This document shows positions 12,449-23,248 of a stretch of DNA of 64,000 bases, piece by piece. Position numbers and translations under genes: made by a program. Numbering within the stretch: the stretch's first letter is position 1; every line of letters begins with the position of its first letter. The stretch covers positions 185,862 through 249,861 of the forward strand of contig JACEEZ010020966.1 of the NCBI GenBank assembly GCA_016584305.1, given 5' to 3'. The notes below the pieces were generated by a model. The model was not told the DNA's origin and made no database searches. It was given only the letters and a program-made list of their open reading frames with translations. The DNA is from Chionoecetes opilio. Taxonomy: Eukaryota > Arthropoda > Malacostraca > Decapoda > Majidae.

Positions 12449-13289
12449 GGTTAGGTTAGTATTATTTTGGGGGGTCATTTAGGACTTTAGGTGGGGTAAG
12501 GGGATGTTAAAGGGGGTAACTCTCCCACTTTATAATGGGCCCCAGACATAACTACGTCACGGTTTGTTTACATCGGTGCATTGTGGGGATAAGTCGGGGT
12601 CGCCGCGGGTGGACCTACGAAGGGAAAACTACGGCGATGAAAGAATTTCGAGTTATTTTGCGCGAAATTGATATTCCAGGTGATATATTACTGTGCTCTG
12701 TTCTCACTGACAACACTATAGAGAAGACCTGAGGTAATGACTGATGTGCAGAGGCTTCTAAACCAAGAAAACTGAGTCATAACAGAGCCTCGTCAAAAGG
12801 TAAGCAACTGGTAGGTACGTAATGTGTCCCTACCACTTGCTTACTTCTTAATGAGACTGCTGTGACTGTTTTCCTGGTTTACAAGCCTCTGCAGATCAAC
12901 CATCACCTCAGGTCTTCTCTATGTTGTTAGCGAGCACGGAAATATAGCACCTGGAATATCAATTTCGCCCAAAACAACTCGAAATTTTTTCATCGTCGTA
13001 GTCTTCTCTTTGTAGGATGTACATATTCATGGTTATTATAGTATTCAAATGCCTTATTAATTGAGTTCCTTTTGTTGTCTTTCCTCATAATAAGTAGGGT
13101 ATTATTCTAGTGATTGCCCATACTCCCCCTCTCCCACAAAACAAGCTTGGGGACCTGGGGGAATGCGGGATTTTTTGGCTAGGGTACAAAATATGCGTCG
13201 CAACCACATATTTTTTGAATTAGGGGTGTTGTAAAAATTTCCTAGATCTAGGGAAAATTCATTGGACTTCTTCTGAGTCCAGTGACGTG

Positions 13290-14075
13290 TGAACCTGACG
13301 ATCCTCACCGAATGATGACCGAAGTGTCGAGAACACCCCCAACCCCCCGCTAGAAGGTTTGGTTAGATTTGGTTAGGTTGGGGTAGGTCAGATTTGGTTA
13401 GGTTAGATTTGGTTAGGTTAAGTTTGGTTAGATTTGGTTAGGTTATATTTGGTTAGGTTAGCTTAGGTTATATTTGGTTAGGTTAGCTTAGGTTATATTT
13501 GGTTAGGCAAATTTCTCTAGATATAAGGTAATTATCCTAGATCTAGGGAATTTTACCTCCCATACACAACTCTTAAATTATGTGTTTCCGACGCATAATT
13601 TGTTCCCCACCCGAAAACCCCACATTCCCACTTCCCCCAAACTTGTTTGGGGGAAGTGGGAGAGTATGGGCAAACACAAGAATTTTACCGGTAAAATTCT
13701 AGTGTTTGCCCATACTCTCCCACTTCCCCCAAACAAGTTTGGAGACCTGTGGGAATGTGGGGTTTTCGGGTGGGGAACAAATTATGCGTCGGAAACACAT
13801 AATTTAAGAGTTGTGTATGGGGGTTAAAACTCCCTAGATCTAGGATAATTACCTTATATCTAGAGAAATTTGCCTAACCAAAATTAACCTAACCTAACCA
13901 AATATAACCTATGCTAACCTAATCAAATCTAACCAAACCTAACCTAACCAAATATAACCTGCCCTAACCTAACCAAATCTAACCTAACCTGCTAGCAGGG
14001 GTTTGGGGGGGCTCTCGACACTTCGGTCATTATTCTGTGAGCATCGTCAGGTTCACACGTCTCTGGACTCTGAAG
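13290..14075. repeat. Inner palindrome with AACCTAACCAAAT arms
   Basis: It folds around about 13693 (ACCGGT). Both arms contain TTTGGGGGAAGTGGGAG, GTATGGGCAAACAC, CTAGATCTAGG and arrays of TTTGGTTAGGTTA or its complement. A one-arm relative lies at 27530-27960. Its outer parts (GACGTGTGAACCTGACG) continue the sequence family of the large foldback. Confidence 0.75.
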
Positions 14076-15284
14076 AAATCTATTAAGCCCCACGCCGCCC
14101 TACTCCCGAAGGGGGGAGGGAAATTGCGTACGCGGGCTCAACGGGGGGGTGTTGATGTAGCTCCTGTTTTAGCGCCCCCCCAAACCCGCTAAGGTTCTAT
14201 CCAATCGGTCGCTGGCGTGGCATGACAACTAACCCTGGCACCCCTACCTGTCGGGGGCCGGGTAGGGCGCATCTCCAAGTTCTACAGAAGGTAAGCGGGC
14301 AATGCCTGTTCGTGTCGTCGGAGATACGGGGAGCTTGGTTCCCCAGGCTAGCAATAGCCACGGCTATGCCGGGGCGACCCTCCCTGTACCCCTAGAGTCC
14401 CTGGCTTGATACAGGTCCCCAGGGCCTCCTTAATCGCCTGCCCTATCATGCACTTGTCAATCACGTGAATACATCACCATCTGCTGCGTCGCCTTCAGGA
14501 AGACCTGTATGTGGTACCCCAGAGGTCCAGGCCTGTTGTAGGTGCCTCGTAATGCCCCGGGGTTCCGAGGGGACCCAGGGGAAGCCTCCTGAAGGAGTAT
14601 CTAGTAGGGCGTCGTAGTCGCGTAGTTTCCACCTCCGACCCACGCCCGCCCCTATGCCTGCCCAGCGCCCAGTGGCTCCCAAGGGCCCTGAAGAGAGGTG
14701 GGCGAGTCCTGCCCTGCTCCGGGATCCTGGGGGGGCCGAGGCGAGGCACGCCATGGACGCAGGCCGGAAACAGGGTAGTCGTATCCGTAGAGTTTTCCTT
14801 GCCAGCCTTGAGTCGCAACCTCAGGCACGCGGCCAGGCTTGGCACGCAGGATGTCTCCTACGCGTCGCGGTTACTCGCCGTTACTCACGACTCGACGTGA
14901 GGTTACTCGCTGCAGTTAGTTCCTGCAGTATATTACTATCACGTTCGCGACACCGTGTGCACACGTATTGACCCCTCGAACTCATGAGGTTACCTACTGT
15001 CCCCGAAATCCTCCTTCAGGCAACTTTTGGGAGGGAGGAGTTCCAACACTGAATTATCAACGTAATCCCTTTGTTTCCTATAGTCTCCCTCCAGTTTAAG
15101 GCCTAACATTTTGCGTCACCTTTGGCGTGATAAAATTAGATCTGTTTACCTTCAGCGAAAACCCTTTCTTACCTCCTCTCTAATCAACTACCAATCCTCT
15201 AACCTTCTGCCTACTACCCCAATCTTATCTCGGTTGGGGGTCTCACACTTCGTCTCATTCTAGCATCGCGTCCAGTCCACTCAA
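14076..15284. other. GC-rich insert, no recognised gene
   Basis: The sequence here has a base composition unlike its AT-rich flanks and occurs once in the window. It splits a segment ('gaagaaatc' / 'caatgaatttt') that is continuous at 27907-27930, so it looks like an insertion. Overlapping open frames on both strands (about 100 residues) are Pro/Arg/Ala-rich and match nothing I know. It could be the 5' leader of a retroelement; that is a guess. Confidence 0.4.
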
Positions 15285-15509
15285 AAATCCAATGAATTTT
15301 CCCTAGATCTAGGCAATTTTTACAACAACCCAAACTCAAAAACTATGTGGTTGCGACGCATATTTTGTACCCCAGCCAAAAATTCCGCATTCCCCCAGGT
15401 CCCCAAGCTTGTTTTCCGGGAGAGGGGGAGTATGGGCAAACACTAGAATAATACCCTACTTATTATGAGGAAAGACAACAAAAGGAACTCAATTAATAAG
15501 ATATTTTAA

Positions 15510-16130
15510 CCCCTTCACTGCAGATATCATATTCATAGGCCTACCCCCATGTGCGGCAGGTTTTAATTAAAATATAAAATAATTACTGATCATATTTTAA
15601 AGTGCCTAAATGAATAGGATGCTCATTCCAAACCAGAAAATCAAGGTTTCGTCTTGGTGGAGGCTACCAGCTAAGTGAAGAGTTACGTCAAAGTGCAGCA
15701 ACAGAGCCGTGACCGTGCTGCCAGACGCACAATGAAACTACTTACTACTCAACCTAATACAGCTTATTTTGGTACATAAATGCTTCATTCATGCATTCAT
15801 TCATTCATTCATACTTCTGTTTTATATCCATCAAGAATATATTGAATATCTTGACTATTTAGCCTCGCCATTAAAGTAGAGGGCGCGGCAGCGTCAACAC
15901 GTCGTACTGTACCACTTGACCTTATTAGTCACACTAACTCACGCAAGCAGAAAAAGAGGTTCTATTATATCGCAATACTTGACACTGTTGCCATACAAGC
16001 CTATCACAACGAATATTTACCCATAATATCATTGAGCGCGCAGTTTAAATACAGGAACCATATATGTACCAGCCGCAGTGATCCCTTAAATAGCTGAGAG
16101 ACCGTATTTGTACCAGCCGCAGTGAAGGGG
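15510..16130. mobile_element. TTAA-type (piggyBac-like) MITE
   Basis: Terminal inverted repeats CCCCTTCACTGC on both ends, flanked by TTAA at 15506-15509 and 16131-16134. The opposite arm of the foldback (about 13045-13060, read inverted) has TTGA and no insert, so it works as a near-empty site. 621 bp, no transposase. Confidence 0.85.
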
Positions 16131-16734
16131 TTAATACTATCAAAACCATGAATATGTACAACCTACAAAGAGAAGACTATGACGATGAAAAAATTTCGAG
16201 TTGTTTTGGGCAAAATTAATATCCCAGGTACTATATTTCCGTGCTCGCTGACAACATAGAGAAGACCTAAGGTGATGGTTGATGTGCAGAGGCACAAACC
16301 AGGCAAACAGTCACAGCAGCCTCATTAAGAAGTAAGCAAGTGGTAGGGACACGCTACGTACACCAGTTGCTTACCTTTTGACGAGGCTCTGTTATGACTC
16401 AGTTTTCTTGGTTTAGAAGCCTCTGCACATCAGTCATTACCTCAGGTCTTCTCTATAGTGTTGTCAGCGAGAACAGAGCAAGTAATATAGCACCTGGAAT
16501 ATCAATTTCACGCAAAATAACTAAATTCTTCCATCGCGTAGTTTTCCCTTCGTAGGTCCACCCACGGCGACCCCGGCTTATCCCCACAATGCACCGATGT
16601 AAACAAACCGTGACGTAGTTATGGGTAGGGTCCATTACGTTTTAGAGGTATTTGAAGGGATTTGTGAAGGTCTTGATAATATCTTGATAGGTCTTGATAT
16701 TGATAATTTAATTTTTTCTTGATATCATGTTACT

Positions 16735-16870
16735 AATAAACCAAACCCCACCTCTAACCTAACCTAACCTAGTCTGATTTAACCTATAACTTAGACGACT
16801 AAACCAAACCCTACCTCGAACCTAAACTAACTTAATCTGATTTAACCTAACTTAACAGTTTATAGCTGAA
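16735..16870 (-). repeat. Degenerate TTAGG-type repeat, inverted copy
   Basis: AACCTAACCT units with TCTGATTTAACC and CCAAACCCTACCTC, an inverted counterpart of 6430-6640. From 16871 to 17507 I see only a short hairpin at 17029-17058 (ACCCACCC..GGGTGGGT) and no gene. Confidence 0.75.
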
Positions 16871-17507
16871 ATAACGGTAGATTTTCGGTAGTAGGATATG
16901 CGTACATGTAACGCCATTATTATTCAATTGTATCATGGGAAATGGGGTTCAAAATACTCAGAATGAATAAATCTACATGATGATGTAGGTAAGAATCCTA
17001 GGACTTTTGAAAGCCCACTACCAATCTAATACCCACCCATTTTAGGGTGGGTATTATTATGGCATACATTATCCAAGTAAGTAGACAATACCTGGAACTG
17101 TGCCGATAAGAATTCTCGCCAACGTACGTATTTTATTCGTCGGCGAGTGTTCCTATTTTAACCGTGTTTGTGAATTCAGGGATTAAATACCAGCAATAGC
17201 CTGAACAGTTAGGTTAGGTTAGGTTGGCCAGTTGACTATATGTCTAGGTTAGGTTTATGATTGAGCGGGGGTGATTCCCCCCCAGCTCAGGACCGAAATA
17301 ATACCGATTTGACATATTACAGTAGATGGGTTAGGTTGAAATGAAAGCCTGCATTCTAGTGATTTTTATGTGCTTTAACCCCACAATTTCAGTGGTCGTG
17401 AACTTGCCTAGAATAACATCTCACTACCCCAGCTTCCATCATTGAACCATTCATTCAATACTTTCGCTTTACTCACATACCATCTCTAAGAGTTGGAGTA
17501 GAGTGTA

Positions 17508-17880
17508 CCTACTCTTCTCAGACATCCTTGCCTACCTATCACACATTCCTTTATTCTCTACATACTCTTTTAGGTAAATAAGCAGTTTCAACCAATACTC
17601 CTTATTGACCAATACTCAACCATTCAAGTGTACGCTACTCTTCTCAGACATCCTTGCCCACCAATCACACATTCCTTTATCCTCTACATACTCTTTTAGG
17701 TAAATATGCAGTTTTAACCAATACTCCCTATTGACCAATACTCTACCATTAAAGTGTATACCTACGTACTCTTCTCAGACATCCTTGCCCACCAATCACA
17801 CATTCCTTTATCCTCTACACACTCTTCTAGGTAAACATGCAGTTTCAACCAATACTCCCAACTTTGACCAATACTCTTCT
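17508..17880 (+). repeat. Minisatellite, three ~125-bp units
   Basis: Units start near 17508, 17631 and 17759, each with CTCTTCTCAGACATCCTTGC, ATCACACATTCC, AGGTAAA..GCAGTTT and CCAATACTCC. Divergence between units is modest. No ORF. Confidence 0.85.
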
Positions 17881-18277
17881 GACATAACTGGGGTGGCTAC
17901 GCCCCCCAAGACCCCCTGCTAGTTACTAATCTAACCCGGGCATTGATTACGTAACCTAACCTCACTGGGGGGGATGGGCTTCGCCCCCCCAGATCCCCAT
18001 GTGTAATTTTTGATTTCCGACAGCTTTTGTGTGGGTTAGAAATACTCCTTATAATAGGAACGAAACGTTCAGGGTACTTAAAACCACCGATTGGTTGTGT
18101 TGTATTGTATTGGTCTAAACTGCACTTAACAAAATTAAAAATTAATAATAATAATAATAATACCTTATGTATTTCACTTTTCCACCTACAGTATACATGC
18201 ATTCCACGCACTAGTACACCGGTGCTCGAATCTCTCTTATCTTTGCCTCTCCGTAGCATTGATGAGAGGAGGATGCA

Positions 18278-18512
18278 GTCAGTTCGTACACAAGTTGTTT
18301 CGTACACCAGTAGATTCGATCATTCGTAGACCTAAAAGTTGTTTCGTAGTCTATATGAAACTATAGTTGTTTCGTACACTCAGGTCAGAGTTTAACTTGA
18401 TGACTAGAGTTACGAAACGACACACCAGGTATATATGCACGAAAAAACTCAAAATCAGTGTACGAAACAGCTAACAAAACCTGGCACGAAACAATGTGTG
18501 TACGAAACTCCC
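18278..18512. mobile_element. Short foldback with clustered GTTTCGTACAC motifs
   Basis: Four forward motifs of the GTTTCGTA type on the left (the first as GTTCGTACAC; 18278-18400) and four inverted GTACGAAAC/ACGAAAC motifs on the right (18410-18510). Same architecture as 12104-12448 with a different motif. No ORF. Confidence 0.6.
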
Positions 18513-18822
18513 TGTATTGCTATTCCATCCGTATCCTTCACTTGACTCATTCTCTCCATCTCATCCTTGTCTCCTATTCTCCTCCTTCACTTCCCGCATC
18601 TTAACCTCTCCCATATCATCTTCTCAATACACTTCTAGCACAAGACACATTTCTTTTTTATTTGCACTTCACTCATTCCAGTCACCTATAGACATTCGGC
18701 AGCATACCATTCATTGCACCCTTTATTCTAATTCACATTCCCCCTACAGCGTCCTGACCAACCATAAACAACTCAACATGAAATAAACAACTAATAACAT
18801 AACTTTATATGGCTTGTATATT

Positions 18823-19196
18823 AAAGGCGTTTTCTGCGGGGGATTTTTGGTTGCAACCGGAAAATTTTCGGTTAGCAAACGGTCACAACAACAACAACAA
18901 ATGATTGCGGGTCGGGCCAATCATCTTCCCTGGATGGTTGAACAGGGATCGAAATTTGAGCAACCGAAAAATTTTTGGTTGCAATCAGGATCCCCTCAGA
19001 AAACGCTTTAAGGCGTTTTCTGCGGGGGATTTTTGGTTGCAATCGGAAAATTTTCGGTTGCAAACGGTCACAACAACAACAACAAATGATTGCGGGTCGG
19101 GCCACTCTTCTTCCCTGGATGGTTGAACAGGGATCGAAATTTGAGCAACCGAAAAATGTTCGGTTGCAATCAGGATCCCCGCAGAAAACGCCTTTA
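18823..19196. mobile_element. Tandem pair of MITEs (GGCGTTTTCTGCGGGG)
   Basis: Two ~190-bp units in tandem. Each begins AAAGGCGTTTTCTGCGGGG and ends in its inverted form, and each contains GGTCACAACAACAACAAC and TTCCCTGGATGGTTG. The junction (CGCTTTAAGGCG) shares a single TTTAA between the units, and the left flank is TTAA. This suggests a TTAA-type element inserted next to itself. Confidence 0.7.
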
Positions 19197-19199
19197 GAA

Positions 19200-19425
19200 A
19201 AACCTTCATTTTGCGACCCTACGAACAGTGTGCGAGTGGTCTTCAGCAACCTTAGCACTACGGTGGAACAACGAACAAATATGGCGGATGGATGTTCGCA
19301 AAGATCGTTTGATAATACCTCTAAACGCGTTACGAACGTTCCAAGATCAATCTAAGTGCAAAGATGATCTTAGAGACGCGTTACGAGCGTTCGAACATCC
19401 GGCCCCTGAAATACCGGTTGGTAAG
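19200..19425 (-). mobile_element. Element end, inverted counterpart of 11672-11790
   Basis: From its right edge the minus strand reads CAGGGGCCGGATGTTCGAAC then CTCGTAACGCG and TAAGATCATCTT, matching 11672 onward. Between 19425 and 19695 I see only an ACACGTCTTGTCTGTAGTCA hairpin (about 19561-19610) and an ATT microsatellite. Confidence 0.5.
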
Positions 19426-19694
19426 TGACCATGAATTACTGAACCTATCATATTTTCGTTTGTGTTTGTGGGGGGGCTTATGCCTTGTGTATTGCATTGC
19501 ATGTACTATCAGTGTGGAGAGAGATGAGTATTGAGCTGCCGCCTGCCACTTGTCGCCATATGACTACAGACAAGACGTGTTTACTAAACACGTCTTGTCT
19601 GTAGTCATTATATTATATTATTTTACTATTATTATTATTATTATCATTATCATTATTATATTTTTTATACAAGGTAGTTACTCATAATAACCGA

Positions 19695-19800
19695 TACTTC
19701 AAACAAAGTACTTGGTATCGGCACTCGATACTTCCGATACAGAGCTGAAAAGTACTTGGTATCGTATCGAAACGAAAGTACTCGTATCGCTCACAACTAC
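19695..19800 (-). mobile_element. hAT-like element end with GGTATCG motifs
   Basis: From the right the minus strand reads TAGTTGTGAGCGATACGAG, a diverged inverted form of the 11405 end. Packed with GATACTT/GGTATCG motifs. Confidence 0.5.
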
Positions 19801-19861
19801 AGAAGTTGGTCTGGGTCTTGGGGACTCTTGGCACTCTATCTCTCTCTTGGGGTGCCAGCCA

Positions 19862-20214
19862 CTTGCTCCCACCCTTCCCTCCCTTCCTCTCTCTTTACTC
19901 TCTCTCTCTCCCTTCCCTTCTCTCTCTCTTCCCTCCCCTCTCTCTTCCCTCCCTTCCTCTCTCTGTATTCTCTCTCTCTCCCTTCCCTTTTCTCTCTCTT
20001 CCCTCCCTTCCTCTCTCTTTACTCTCTCTCTCTCCCTTCCCTTATTTCTCTCTTCCCTCCCTTCCTCTCTCTTTATTCTCTCTCTCTCTCCCTTCCCTTC
20101 TCTCTCTCCCTCTCTCATTATTCTCTCTCTCTCCCTTCCCTTCTCTCTTTCTTCCCTTTCTCTCTTTTTCATCATTCCTTTCTCTCTACTCTCTCTCTCT
20201 CTCATTCCTTCTGC
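19862..20214 (+). repeat. Polypyrimidine CT-rich minisatellite
   Basis: Imperfect ~60-bp units of CTCTCTCTCCCTTCCCTT. Long frames on both strands (Ser/Leu/Pro on one, Arg/Glu/Gly on the other) come from the repeat and are not genes. Confidence 0.9.
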
Positions 20215-20330
20215 ATTTACATATACTTGCAGATACAAAGCATAAAACAACGCTGAAACAGGGTAGATAAGTCATGTCATGATAGTTATGATAATATAAA
20301 CTACTGTGTATCATCTTCCGTGGCACATAA
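20215..20330 (-). repeat. Block shared with element B interior
   Basis: The minus strand matches 3085-3190 closely (GAAGATGATACACAGTAG, CTACCCTGTTTCAGCG, TTTTATGCTTTGTAT). Together with the nearby GGTATCG end this suggests that 19695-20470 and 2043-4032 are related elements. From 20331 to 20637 there is no gene. Confidence 0.7.
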
Positions 20331-20637
20331 AAATCAGTAGTAATGCTATAATTCTTAATATATGGCGCCTGACGACATGATTGCAGGTGGCGACTTTACT
20401 GTTATCTACGTTAGTGATTTGCAACAAAAATGGCAAAAAAAAACACCACGGAACTCTACCTCTACCTCATTACCAACGTTCAAGTTACATACATTCAGAG
20501 ATACGTACAATCCTGTGAGTAATTATAACTATGCAGTGGTTTTCATGTACATTTCATCCTCTAACATGTCTCAGAAGCATTAGAGTGTAGCCAGTCAGTC
20601 AGACAGAGGTGATGGTCATAGTAAGAACCATTGACAC

Positions 20638-21060
20638 TACGTATAGACCATTTAAGCTGATACAATATAGGCACTGTTGAGTAATATTGGGCTATAAACT
20701 GTATAGACCATTTAAGCTGATACAATATAGGTACTGTTGAGTAATATTGGGCTATAAGCTGTATAGACCATTTAAGCTGATACAATATAGGCACTTGAGT
20801 AATATTGGGCTATAAGCTGCATAGACCATTTAAGCTGATACAATATAGGCACTGTTGAGTAATATTGGGCTATAAGCTGTATAGACCATTTAAGTTGATA
20901 CAATATAGGCACTGTTGAGTAATATTAGGCTATAAGCTGTATAGACCATTTAAGCTGATACAATATAGGCACTGTTGAGTAATATTGGTCTATAAGCTGT
21001 ATAGACCATTTAAGCTGATACAATATAGGCACTGTTGAGTAATATTGGGCTATAAGCTGT
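20638..21060 (+). repeat. 60-bp minisatellite, seven units (copy I)
   Basis: Units of TATAGACCATTTAAGCTGAT..GGCACTGTTGAGTAATATT with few differences. The same repeat occurs at 33479-33572 and 37481-37712 and in both places lies downstream of a zinc-finger locus. Confidence 0.95.
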
Positions 21061-21517
21061 AGTGTACTTTTGTTCTTTTGACAGTGGTGTGTGTGCAGTG
21101 TTCAGTATTGACAAGAGTAATGCTGGACTAACTTTTGTACATTGCAAGTTCAGTAAAAGCCCCACGAACGTACGTAAGTATGGGAGCTCCTGTATTTGCC
21201 TCAATGATTACTTTTGTTCAGGTGTAACAACTCCAACTGTTATTAATTCTACTCATGGTGCTTTATCTATAACTATTTCCATCGTGTTTGAGTTCCTTTT
21301 GACCCATTGCCATAATGACACTAGCTACCCCCTTTTTAGGCAAATTTCTGCCTTATTGTATTAATTCCTTCATATTTAGAGAATTTTCACACTATTGTAC
21401 TATGTTTCATCTTTCCAGGATACTTTGATCATGTAATATGAAATAGAAATGAAAATAGACACAAGTGAAATATTTATAGCCTCGTTTTTTTCTATCTTTG
21501 TCACACTGTCTTGTATA
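21061..21517 (+). other. Segmental duplication, copy I, downstream flank of locus B
   Basis: About 360 bp (TGTAGTGTACTTTTGTTC through CATGTTTCAT) nearly identical to 37713-38080. The duplication resumes at 22950 after the Tc1 insertion and runs to the zinc-finger 3' end. An open frame of about 100 codons (21062-21364) is conserved in both copies (37714-38016) with only a few replacements, but I recognise no domain and would not call it a gene on this evidence. Confidence 0.8.
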
Positions 21518-22947
21518 CACGGATGCGCGAGTTTGCGCGGATGATCTTTGCACGCCTCCGAAAAGGGAATGTTTACACGTATGACGCACCATGTTTATAA
21601 CAAAATAATGTAGAATATCAACACCTACAATTGTAGTTAGTATTTCGTTGCGTAGCCAGCTTCCTCTTGATGACCCTTTGAAGGCGACGTGGTACACTGT
21701 CAGCAAGATTTTGAAGGAACTCAGGCTTAAATTCTTCCCAACACTTTCGGAGCTCCATTTCAAGCTTGGGAAGTGTAGAGGTGTCACGTGAGCGGAGTTT
21801 GCCTTTAATGATGGATGGCCCAAAGATTTTCTATGGGTGATTTATTGGGAAAATTACCTGGCCAGTCATCTATTCTCCCAATCTTGTAGTCATCAAGCCA
21901 CTGTATCACATCTCGAGCTGTGTGGCAGGATGCTCCATCCTGTTGGAAAATCTGTGCCTGTGTCTTTTCAAAGCAGTCCTCCAGGTGGTCATTTAAAAGA
22001 TCAAAATACACCACTTTGTTAACAGTTGTGTCTTTGGGAAAATAACTAAGTTCCCAATACCATGAAAAGTAAAGCAACCCCACACCATTAAACTGGGAAG
22101 GTTTTTTGTGGTCTTTCGTGTGTAGTGAGGCTCTTTGGGGTCTGAGCCGGGGCGACGGTACACTTTTGCTGGTCCTCCTCCACTCACACAAAATGTGCTT
22201 TCGTCACTCCACAGCACAGCCCGCCACCTGTCGAGAGGCCAATCTTTGTATTTCTTTGCAAAGTAAAGCCTTTTCTTCGTTTGGCGGTCATTTATCAGTG
22301 GCTTATTCCGCGCCCGGTAACACCTGTAGCCAAGGTCACGTTTCAAAGTTTCCTGTACACTACGAAGCGACACATTACCAAGAAGAGTATGATTTTCCTC
22401 CTTCAGTTCTCTGGCTGTAAGGCTAGGATTGGCATCAAGCTGTCCCCTTAACGCGCTCCTGGCTCTGTTATACGTTTTTTTTTGTTTCCCAGGTTTTTTT
22501 GGGGGGAGCGGGAGATTCACCTCTCCGCCCGCCTTAAATCGGCGGATCAAATTTTGCACCGTTCTAAGCTTTAGTCCTTTAAGCTTGCAAATTTCCTTAT
22601 TATTGATCCCAGCTTGGAAAGATCAATTGATTGCTTGAATCGTTGTGCCATCCGTATGTTTTCCACCCATTATGTAATCTAGCAAAAACAAGTAAAAACA
22701 CGGGATGTTGGGGAACGCTGCAAGCTATAAGTTCAAAATCATGCAAACTGTCAACCGCCTATGGAGGGAGGAGAGGGAGGGAAACCCTACCTCCCACACA
22801 CCAGTGAGTGTGCAAGATGATGTACGTCGCTGTCAGACATACGATTCATGCCTTCTGCATTTTTTTATAGCTTGAGAAGCAACTTTAAATCTGCGAGGTA
22901 AATCTCGATGAACGGATTCTGGCGCAAAGATCATCCGCGCAAGCCTG
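21518..22947 (-). mobile_element. Tc1-like transposon
   Basis: Inverted ends contain TTGCGCGGATGATCTTTGC (right end read inverted), flanked by TA. The sister duplication at about 38155-38162 is uninterrupted and gives the empty site. The element carries one transposase gene on the minus strand (21618-22670), which is broken. Confidence 0.85.
21618..22670 (-). pseudogene. Tc1-family transposase (DD34E), broken
   Basis: A DDE transposase that would cut and paste Tc1 DNA at TA sites. The start ATG at 22670 opens MGGKHTDGTTIQAIN, then an in-frame TGA at codon 16. A homeodomain-like HTH follows (KEICKLKG..RTVQNLIRRF), then a second HTH with GYRCYRARNKP. Catalytic motifs are present: WSDEST (first D), FQQDGASCHTA (second D) and DWPGNFPNKSPIENLW (E). 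Frame changes near 22040 and near 21815 separate these blocks. The C-terminus (RRLQRVIKRKLATQ..) ends at TGA 21618. About 350 codons, the usual Tc1 length. With one stop and two frameshifts the protein cannot be made from this copy, but the close match suggests recent activity. Confidence 0.9.
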
Positions 22948-23143
22948 TATTTGTAGACAATTTGGACTTGTCTTTTAATGCAGTTGTCATCACTTTCCCT
23001 GCGGCTGTCCAACGATGAAGAGACAGAGTAAGGTTTATGCGATATACATATATGTGACCTGCAGGAAATAGGAGTGTAACTTATGCGTGGAAAGACTGTT
23101 TTTTAAGGCAATCAGCAGAGAAACCTTTAAAACCCTGGATACA

Positions 23144-23149
23144 TTTATT
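23144..23149 (-). promoter_or_regulatory. Polyadenylation signal AATAAA, locus B
   Basis: Minus-strand AATAAA within CAATAAATGTATCCAGG, at the end of the duplicated 3' UTR. The identical signal is at 38360-38365 in locus C. Confidence 0.65.
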
Positions 23150-23248
23150 GAAAGTCACACCTGCACTGCCAACCCAACAACTGCTGGGGCCATTACTCCC
23201 TCACAGAACACAAGGGCACGGCTGCCACCACACATGTAACACACTGCC

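Larger units (their letters stand above)
12531..16640. mobile_element. 4.1-kb giant foldback with nested insertions
   Basis: The left arm (12531-~13300) and right arm (~15285-16640) are inverted copies for about 770 bp: 'cataactacgtcacgg' near both outer ends, 'cctcaggtcttctctat', 'gcatattttgtacc', and 'ctagatctagg'. The right arm carries a 621-bp TTAA-type MITE that the left arm lacks. The middle holds a second palindrome (13290-14075) and a GC-rich insert (14076-15284). No protein can be supported. Confidence 0.75.

Noticed and set aside
14461..14971. Coding genes in the GC-rich insert
   Set aside because: Three overlapping frames of ~100 codons on both strands, biased composition, no recognisable domain.
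11405..19800. A single 8.4-kb hAT transposon
   Set aside because: No transposase and no matching 8-bp flanks (GTTTTATA versus CAGAAGTT); kept only as a weak finding.
19699..20270. Arg/Glu-rich minus-strand and Ser/Leu/Pro-rich plus-strand frames of 150-180 codons
   Set aside because: Translations of a CT-rich minisatellite.
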